From JAZNOQ01 sp045589215 (GTDB lineage Bacteria; Bacillota; Clostridia; Oscillospirales; CAG-272): a stretch of DNA of 11,501 bases. The notes under the pieces were generated by a model. That model saw only the letters and a list, made by a program, of their open reading frames with translations. It was not told the origin of the DNA and did not search any database. The translations under genes and the position numbers were made by a program. The DNA is taken from positions 1 to 11,501 of the forward strand of contig JAZNOQ010000066.1 in assembly GCA_045589215.1 (NCBI GenBank), given 5' to 3'. Below are positions 7,105 through 11,501 of this stretch, piece by piece (positions within the stretch are counted from its first letter, which is position 1; the number at the start of each line of letters is the position of its first letter).

Positions 7105-7133
7105 ATTATAGCAGAAAAGTCGAACCGTGTCAA
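7105..7133 (-). promoter_or_regulatory. Consensus sigma-A promoter (P1) of dgt-dnaG-rpoD
   Basis: On the minus strand TTGACA (7133-7128), exactly 17 bases, TATAAT (7110-7105): both boxes are perfect. It lies about 40 bases beyond the terminator of the preceding membrane-protein gene. Because rpoD is in the operon, the primary sigma factor probably drives its own synthesis. Confidence 0.93.
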
Positions 7134-7173
7134 GTCCTCCACGCCGTCATCCTGAGCGGGTTACGAAACGCAT

Positions 7174-7207
7174 AAAAAAGCCGCCCACGCAGAGAAAGCG
7201 CGGGCGG
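7174..7207 (-). terminator. Terminator of the membrane-protein gene
   Basis: On the minus strand CCGCCCGCGC (7207-7198) pairs with GCGTGGGCGG (7190-7181) through ten pairs including one G-T, with the loop TTTCTCT. A T-run (7179-7174) follows after one C. It begins 22 bases after the stop codon. Confidence 0.88.
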
Positions 7208-7229
7208 GAGGTTTTATTATGTGGTCGGT

Positions 7230-8111
7230 TTACAGACGGGTTTCGTTGTCCGTGTCGTTATCGGAAGAACCGCCGTCCGCGGGGGGATCGTTGTCGTCCC
7301 CGTCGCTCGTGCGGTCGTCGGTGTCATCTCTGCGGTCACCGTCCGTTTCGTCGGGATCCTCGTTGCGCGGGACGTCGCCGTAGCTGTACGGATTGTCGTC
7401 TCCGCCATCACCGTTTTCGTCGCCCTTGCCGTCAAAATCCGTACCGCCGAAGGTCGTTCCACCGGGCATTTGGAACACGGGCGGATGCTCGTGGATCGGG
7501 CTGTTCCGCATCGCAAAGAGGTACACGTCCATCACCTGCGGCACGAAGAGCGAGAGCATCAGAATGAAGAAGCCGCCGCGGCGGTAAAGCTGCAGGATCC
7601 GCATATAGCACAGAAGGCTGACGAACAGAACGACGTACTCGAGGAGCGAGAGCGCGACCATCGCAATATAAAGCGGATGATTGCCCCGTTCCACCGTAAA
7701 CACGCGTGTCAGAAGCGCCTCGACGTCGACCTCCCCGCCCGCCGTGAGCTTTTCGTAAAGATAGACCATCCTTCCGCCGAAGTAGATATAATACACGGCG
7801 TTCAGCACGAACTGAAAGAGCCCGAGCATCAGCATATGGATCTGATAATTCGAGGGCTTGCGCTTTTTGAGCCCGTCCGCCGCCGCGCCGAGCGCGTAGC
7901 CCGAAAGTCCCGGGACAAAGGCGAGAAAGGCACAGCGGTTCCCGAGCCGTGTGTTCAGGCGGAAAAGTCCGATGCCGCGCAGGATGAAGAAAACAGCGAT
8001 CACCGAAAGCGAGATGACGATCGAAACGAGGAAGGCGTATTTCAGCATTTCGGGCTCGCCTAGTTCCATATAAGCATTGATCAACTCTGTGAGCGACTTG
8101 ATATCGATCAT
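7230..8111 (-). CDS. Multi-pass membrane protein with acidic C-terminal tail, function unknown
   Basis: I do not recognise a named family. The start is ATG at 8111 (293 aa), with AAAGGAA about nine bases upstream; longer in-frame versions lie across the promoter. Five hydrophobic segments are visible near 25-50, 60-78, 91-111, 146-171 and 180-201. The loop after the first, RLGNRCAFLAFVPGLSGYAL, recalls a motif seen in small clostridial membrane proteins with an RxGx-LAWIP-type loop; this is a weak resemblance. From about 221 on, 73 residues are almost only Asp, Gly, Asn, Glu, Arg, Thr and Ser (runs such as DGDDNDPP), so the tail is disordered and strongly acidic. It could bind cations or be exposed for protein contacts. 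With five segments the two ends lie on opposite sides, but the topology is uncertain. It is transcribed alone, with its own promoter and terminator. Confidence 0.8.
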   Translation of the reverse strand: MIDIKSLTELINAYMELGEPEMLKYAFLVSIVISLSVIAVFFILRGIGLFRLNTRLGNRCAFLAFVPGLSGYALGAAADGLKKRKPSNYQIHMLMLGLFQFVLNAVYYIYFGGRMVYLYEKLTAGGEVDVEALLTRVFTVERGNHPLYIAMVALSLLEYVVLFVSLLCYMRILQLYRRGGFFILMLSLFVPQVMDVYLFAMRNSPIHEHPPVFQMPGGTTFGGTDFDGKGDENGDGGDDNPYSYGDVPRNEDPDETDGDRRDDTDDRTSDGDDNDPPADGGSSDNDTDNETRL

Positions 8112-8182
8112 ATTCCGTGGTTCCTTTCCGCAACGGGACGGCGTTTTTTCGCCCCGTGTACGTTTTGATTTTTCTATACAGT

Positions 8183-8211
8183 ATTGTAGCATCAGACAAG
8201 CAAAAAGTCAA
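8183..8211 (-). promoter_or_regulatory. Sigma-A promoter of the membrane-protein gene
   Basis: On the minus strand TTGACT (8211-8206), 17 bases, TACAAT (8188-8183), with a TG one base before the -10 box (extended -10). Transcription should start near 8176, about 65 bases before the ATG. Confidence 0.85.
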
Positions 8212-8256
8212 GCGCAGACAGGATTTTTCTCCCCTTCCGCGAAAAAATTTACAATC

Positions 8257-8365
8257 GGGAGGGCGCCATTTTACCCTCTCACCCGCTTTGCGGGAGCTCT
8301 CCCACAGGGAGAGCCCACGTTAGAGCCTTCCGGACGGTCCGCGAAAAGCCTCCCTCCGGGAGGGC
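8257..8365. repeat. Cluster of GC-rich palindromes (REP-like)
   Basis: This stretch between the asd terminator and the membrane-protein promoter is made of adjoining hairpins. They are cccgc-ttt-gcggg (8282-8294), gctctccc-aca-gggagagc (8296-8314), cggac-g-gtccg (8330-8340) and ccctc-cgg-gaggg (8352-8364). The octamer gggagggc is repeated directly at both ends (8257-8264 and 8358-8365). The style matches intergenic palindromic elements frequent in Clostridia genomes. I cannot name the family. Confidence 0.65.
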
Positions 8366-8402
8366 AAAAAAAGGACGCGCCCCGTTTTCGGGGACGCGTC
8401 CT
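8366..8402 (-). terminator. Intrinsic terminator of asd
   Basis: On the minus strand AGGACGCG-T-CCCCG (8402-8389) pairs with CGGGGCGCGTCCT (8384-8372), giving 13 pairs with one bulged T and a loop AAAA. Seven T (8372-8366) follow. It starts six bases after the asd stop. Confidence 0.95.
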
Positions 8403-8408
8403 GAAGGA

Positions 8409-9497
8409 TCAATTGAACCAGCCTTCTCTGTACAGAAGCTCTGCCGTGAGAACGCCGCCGCCTGCCGCACCGCGGAGAGTGTTGTGTGCAAGACCGACGA
8501 ACTTATAGTCATACACGGTATCCTCGCGCAGTCTGCCGATCGTCACGCCCATGCCGCCGTAAATGTCGCGGTCGAGCTTCGTCTGAGGACGGTTGTCTTC
8601 CTCCATATAGGTGACGAACTGCTCGGGCGCGTGCGGAAGTCCAAGCTCCTGCGGCTTTCCGCTGAAGCTCTTCCACGCGTCGAGGATCTCCTCCTTCGAG
8701 GGCTTATTCTTAAATCTCACGAACACAGCCGCCATATGACCGTCGGTCACAGGAACGCGGATGCACTGCGAGGTGATGACGGGAGCCGCTGCCTTTACGA
8801 TCTCTCCGTTTTCGACAGTACCCCATACGCGGAGGGGCTCCTGCTCGCTCTTTTCTTCCTCGCCGCCGATGAACGGAATGACGTTGTCGATCATTTCGGG
8901 CCATTCGTTGAAGGTCTTACCTGCGCCCGAGATCGCCTGATAGGTCGTTACGACGACCTCCTCGATGCCGTACTTACGAAGGGGCGTGAGTGCCGCAACG
9001 TATGCCTGGATCGAGCAGTTCGGCTTTACTGCGATAAAGCCTCTCTTCGTGCCGAGACGCTTCTTCTGAGCATTGATGACTTCAAGATGCTCGGGGTTGA
9101 TCTCCGGGATCACCATCGGAACGTCGGGCGTCCAGCGGTGTGCCGAGTTGTTCGAAACTACGGGGATCTCCGCTCTCGCGTACTTCTCCTCGAGTGCCTT
9201 GATCGCCGCCTTATCCATATTGACCGCGCAGAAAACGAAGGAGCAGGACGCGCCGATCTCCTCAACCTTTTCCGCATCGATGACAGGCATCGAAAGATAC
9301 TGCTCGGGACAGGGCGTAGTCATCTTCCAACGTCCGCCGAGGGCTTCCTCGTAGCTCTTGCCTGCCGAACGCGCGGATGCCGCGAGTACCGAAATCTCAA
9401 AATAAGGGTGGTCATGGAGGAGGGTGATCAGTCTCTGACCGACCATACCGGTCGCACCAACGATACCGACCTTCATTTTCTTGTTCTGTTCTGCCAT
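8409..9497 (-). CDS. asd: Aspartate-semialdehyde dehydrogenase (archaeal/fungal-type)
   Basis: It reduces aspartyl-4-phosphate to aspartate-4-semialdehyde with NADPH, the branch-point step towards lysine, diaminopimelate, methionine and threonine. It has 362 aa. The nucleotide-binding loop GATGMVGQR is at 14-22. The catalytic Cys161 lies in KPNCSIQ, and the acid/base His254 in RVPVTDGH with R247. The N-terminal pattern (HPYFEISVLAASARSAGK) and the length resemble the archaeal/fungal branch (Methanocaldococcus, yeast Hom2) more than the E. coli branch. The start ATG has only a weak ribosome binding site (AAAGAGAG), but the next Met, at residue 8, has none. The gene is transcribed alone. The leader is about 65 bases, too short for a lysine riboswitch. 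Confidence 0.95.
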   Translation of the reverse strand: MAEQNKKMKVGIVGATGMVGQRLITLLHDHPYFEISVLAASARSAGKSYEEALGGRWKMTTPCPEQYLSMPVIDAEKVEEIGASCSFVFCAVNMDKAAIKALEEKYARAEIPVVSNNSAHRWTPDVPMVIPEINPEHLEVINAQKKRLGTKRGFIAVKPNCSIQAYVAALTPLRKYGIEEVVVTTYQAISGAGKTFNEWPEMIDNVIPFIGGEEEKSEQEPLRVWGTVENGEIVKAAAPVITSQCIRVPVTDGHMAAVFVRFKNKPSKEEILDAWKSFSGKPQELGLPHAPEQFVTYMEEDNRPQTKLDRDIYGGMGVTIGRLREDTVYDYKFVGLAHNTLRGAAGGGVLTAELLYREGWFN

Positions 9498-9571
9498 AAT
9501 CTGTGGTCTCTCTTTCGTGTATATTCCCGCGCCGAAACGTGGCTTTCATCATAAGGATACGGGATTTTAGT

Positions 9572-9600
9572 ATTATAGCAAATTTCCGTGAAAAAATCAA
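9572..9600 (-). promoter_or_regulatory. Sigma-A promoter of asd
   Basis: On the minus strand TTGATT (9600-9595), 17 bases, TATAAT (9577-9572), with a TG one base before the -10 box. Transcription should start near 9565. Confidence 0.87.
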
Positions 9601-9625
9601 GATATATTCGCGATTTTTCCTCATT

Positions 9626-9645
9626 TTCTGAATATTTTTTCAGAA
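9626..9645. repeat. 7-bp inverted repeat between divergent promoters
   Basis: ttctgaa (9626-9632) and ttcagaa (9639-9645) flank tatttt. The site lies about 26 bases upstream of the asd -35 box and 67 upstream of the plsY -35 box. It could be an operator, but AT-rich DNA produces such repeats by chance. Confidence 0.35.
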
Positions 9646-9712
9646 TATACGAAAAAAGATGTGAATACGGCTCGGAAATCGTGAAAAATTTGCAAAAATC
9701 CGAAAAAAGCCC

Positions 9713-9741
9713 TTGCAGAAAACGCGGTTTTATGATACAAT
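9713..9741 (+). promoter_or_regulatory. Sigma-A promoter of plsY
   Basis: TTGCAG (9713-9718), 17 bases, TACAAT (9736-9741), with TG one base before the -10 box. Transcription should start near 9748, giving a leader of about 72 bases that contains a small hairpin, cacgc-tc-gcgtg (9783-9794). Confidence 0.8.
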
Positions 9742-9819
9742 TTATTTTATGTAGTAATCTGCAAGACCGTTCCGACACGTGACACGCTCGCGTGCCGTTT
9801 CGAAAAAGGAAGGAGCATT

Positions 9820-10599
9820 ATGCTTACCAACGATTTTCTCGTCGCCGTCCTCGCGCGTGAATTTGGTCTCACGGGGGGCGCGTTTTATGCCTTGTACGTT
9901 GCGGGTATCGCGCTGTGCGCGATCATCCCCTATCTGCTCGGCAGTCTGAATTTTGCGATCATCATATCAAAGCTCGTCTACAAGGAGGACATCCGCACGT
10001 TCGGCAGCGGAAACGCGGGCGCGACGAATATGCTCCGCACCTACGGCAAGGGGGCTGCCGCCGCGACCTTCCTCGGAGACCTTCTTAAGACCGTCGTCGC
10101 CGTTCTTTTCGGCAGTCTGACGCTCGGCTACTTTCACGGCGGTGCCTGCATCGCGGGATTTTTCGCGGTGCTGGGTCACATCTTCCCGATCTTCTCCCAC
10201 TTCCGCGGCGGAAAGGGCGTTGCCTCTGCCGCGACGGTCGCGATCCTTATGAACTGCTATTCCCTTGAGGGGCTTCTCCTCATCGGAATCCTTCTCCTCT
10301 TTTTCATCATCATCGTCGTCGGGACGAAGTACGTTTCGCTCGGATCGGTCATCACCTTTCTCTTTTACCCGCTTCTGCAGGCAAAGCTCAACATCACCTA
10401 TCCCGTCGAGACTGCAAGCGGTGCATTCGAATGGCATCCCCGTCCGTACCTCGTCTTCCTCACGATCTTACTCGCCGTGGTGATCGCCGTGAAGCACATC
10501 CCGAACCTGAAGCGCATCCGCGCGGGCGAGGAGTCGAAGATATCATTCAAAAAAACCAACAAGAAAAAGCTCGGATCCGACAACGGAAACGAGCCCTGA
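9820..10599 (+). CDS. plsY: Acyl-phosphate:glycerol-3-phosphate acyltransferase PlsY
   Basis: This integral membrane enzyme transfers an acyl group from acyl-phosphate (made by PlsX, not in this window) to glycerol-3-phosphate, the first step of phospholipid synthesis. It has 259 aa. All three family motifs are present: GSGNAGATNMLR (62-73); GHIFPIFSHFRGGKGVAS (119-136); and KHIPNLKRIRAGEESK (225-240). Hydrophobic segments occur near 22-50, 79-103, 108-127, 150-168, 174-187 and 209-224. The ribosome binding site is GGAAGGAG, four bases before ATG. It is longer than B. subtilis PlsY (193), owing to about 20 extra N-terminal residues, an added loop near 188-206 and a Lys-rich tail (240-259). 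It is probably cotranscribed with the methyltransferase gene 18 bases downstream. Confidence 0.96.
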   Translation: MLTNDFLVAVLAREFGLTGGAFYALYVAGIALCAIIPYLLGSLNFAIIISKLVYKEDIRTFGSGNAGATNMLRTYGKGAAAATFLGDLLKTVVAVLFGSLTLGYFHGGACIAGFFAVLGHIFPIFSHFRGGKGVASAATVAILMNCYSLEGLLLIGILLLFFIIIVVGTKYVSLGSVITFLFYPLLQAKLNITYPVETASGAFEWHPRPYLVFLTILLAVVIAVKHIPNLKRIRAGEESKISFKKTNKKKLGSDNGNEP

Positions 10600-10617
10600 T
10601 AAACGAAAGGACAGATC

Positions 10618-11501
10618 ATGTCATCAACACCCTCCGAGGAGCTGTTACATCTCCTTCTTTCCGCCGCCCGCCGCAAGGTACTAAGAAAGGCGGTATTCTC
10701 GAAGTCCCGCATCCCATCGACGCTTCGGACGGTCGCAACCCTCCGCCACATCGCAAAGCGCGACTGCATCCAGCTTGAGACCTTCCACAAGGACAACAAG
10801 GTCACACACGAAAATCTGCCGCTCGACGATGCATCTCTCACCGAACGGCTGACCGCCCTCATTTCCGAATGCGGGCAGGTCAATCTCCTCTCGTCGGTCG
10901 GAGAATGCGAATTCCGTTCGTCGAAGAACGGAAAATCCGTCCTTCTCGGCGGCGGCAAGCTCGCGTCCGCGCTGAACGGCACAGAGGAAACGGAGCGCTC
11001 GCTCCCCGGGAACAACCGCGAGAAGCAGTATATTCTTTCGGGGCAGGAGGAATTCCTGCGCCTGCTCGGCATCAGCGACCGAAACGGGCGCATCCACGAT
11101 AAAAAGCAGTCGAAATTCAGACAGATCAACCGTTTCCTTGAACAGATCCGCGACGTGCGCGCCTTCCTCCCGAAGGAGGAGATCACGGTCGCCGACCTTT
11201 GCTGCGGAAAGAGCTACCTCACCTTTGCCGCGTATTATTATCTCTCCGAGGTGCTCGGTCTCAAGGTCACGATGTTCGGTGCCGATCTGAAGCCCGACGT
11301 CATCGCGTACTGCTCCGACACGGCAGAGACACTCGGCTTTGACGGGCTCTCCTTCCTCTGCACCGACATCCGTGCCTATACGCCGCCCGTGATGCCGCAG
11401 CTCGTGATCTCGCTTCACGCCTGCGACACGGCGACCGACGAATCGATCGCGAAGGGCGTAGAGATGCATGCGCGCTACATCCTTTCCGCGCCGTGCTGCC
11501 A
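10618..11501 (+). CDS. SAM-dependent methyltransferase, probably RNA-directed (3' end outside window)
   Basis: This reading frame is open from ATG 10618 to the window edge (294 codons plus two bases) with no stop. AAAGGA lies six bases upstream of the ATG. The N-terminal half (1-175) is basic and less distinctive. Then comes a Rossmann methyltransferase core: motif I VADLCCGKSYL (191-201); an acidic SAM-ribose site, GADLKPD (221-227); LVISLHACDTATD (262-274); and SAPCC at the edge (290-294). The LHACD...CC pattern matches the Methyltransf_32 family (Pfam PF13679), which I associate with RNA modification. The next codon starts CA, fitting the usual His after CC. Substrate unknown. The gene follows plsY in an apparent operon, without an obvious functional link. 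Confidence 0.85.
   Translation, partial: MSSTPSEELLHLLLSAARRKVLRKAVFSKSRIPSTLRTVATLRHIAKRDCIQLETFHKDNKVTHENLPLDDASLTERLTALISECGQVNLLSSVGECEFRSSKNGKSVLLGGGKLASALNGTEETERSLPGNNREKQYILSGQEEFLRLLGISDRNGRIHDKKQSKFRQINRFLEQIRDVRAFLPKEEITVADLCCGKSYLTFAAYYYLSEVLGLKVTMFGADLKPDVIAYCSDTAETLGFDGLSFLCTDIRAYTPPVMPQLVISLHACDTATDESIAKGVEMHARYILSAPCC

Noticed and set aside
7221..8063. A 280-codon plus-strand frame opposite the membrane protein
   Set aside because: Its Val/Arg-rich start is the mirror of the Asp/Gly-rich tail, and the minus-strand gene has matching promoter, ribosome binding site and terminator.
9498..9565. Lysine riboswitch upstream of asd
   Set aside because: The leader is only about 65 bases from the predicted start site, far too short for that riboswitch class.
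10398..11469. Two long minus-strand frames opposite plsY and the methyltransferase gene
   Set aside because: They are antisense to clear family motifs and lack any plausible start signals.

Overview
The window looks like chromosomal DNA of a Gram-positive, low-to-mid-GC anaerobe of the class Clostridia, probably a gut or faecal lineage. The reasons are the dgt-dnaG-rpoD gene order, strong AAGGAGG-type ribosome binding sites, textbook sigma-A promoters with 17-base spacers, an acyl-phosphate-dependent PlsY, and a very large solute-binding lipoprotein of the kind common in gut Clostridia. This placement is inference; no rRNA or other taxonomic marker is present.

Layout. Positions 1-424 hold no gene. 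They contain three copies (one head-less, one truncated) of a hairpin-forming repeat about 83-117 bases long, a perfect 17-bp hairpin terminator fused to one copy, and the terminator of the next gene. From 425 to 9497 all genes lie on the minus strand, so they read right to left: asd (8409-9497); a multi-pass membrane protein with an acidic tail (7230-8111); the operon dgt-dnaG-rpoD (6903 down to 2913); and a 676-residue solute-binding lipoprotein (425-2455). Each of these four transcription units has its own sigma-A promoter. A clear terminator follows three of them; the operon's presumed terminator is short and lies about 300 bases downstream of rpoD. At about 9.5-9.8 kb transcription diverges. 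On the plus strand plsY (9820-10599) is followed after 18 bases by a methyltransferase gene (10618 to beyond the window end).

Functionally this is mostly housekeeping DNA: replication priming (DnaG), primary transcription initiation (RpoD), dNTP pool control (Dgt), synthesis of lysine, methionine, threonine and cell-wall precursors (Asd), phospholipid synthesis (PlsY) and a probable RNA methyltransferase. I found no CRISPR array, defence island, transposase, tRNA or rRNA, and no evidence of a new multi-gene system. The less ordinary material is non-coding: the repeat family fused to a terminator, a terminator-like hairpin that overlaps the -35 box of the lipoprotein promoter, a structured lipoprotein leader, the unexplained 304 bases behind rpoD, and a palindrome cluster behind the asd terminator. 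Among the proteins, the membrane protein with the 73-residue Asp/Gly/Asn tail and the oversized orphan lipoprotein are the least understood.
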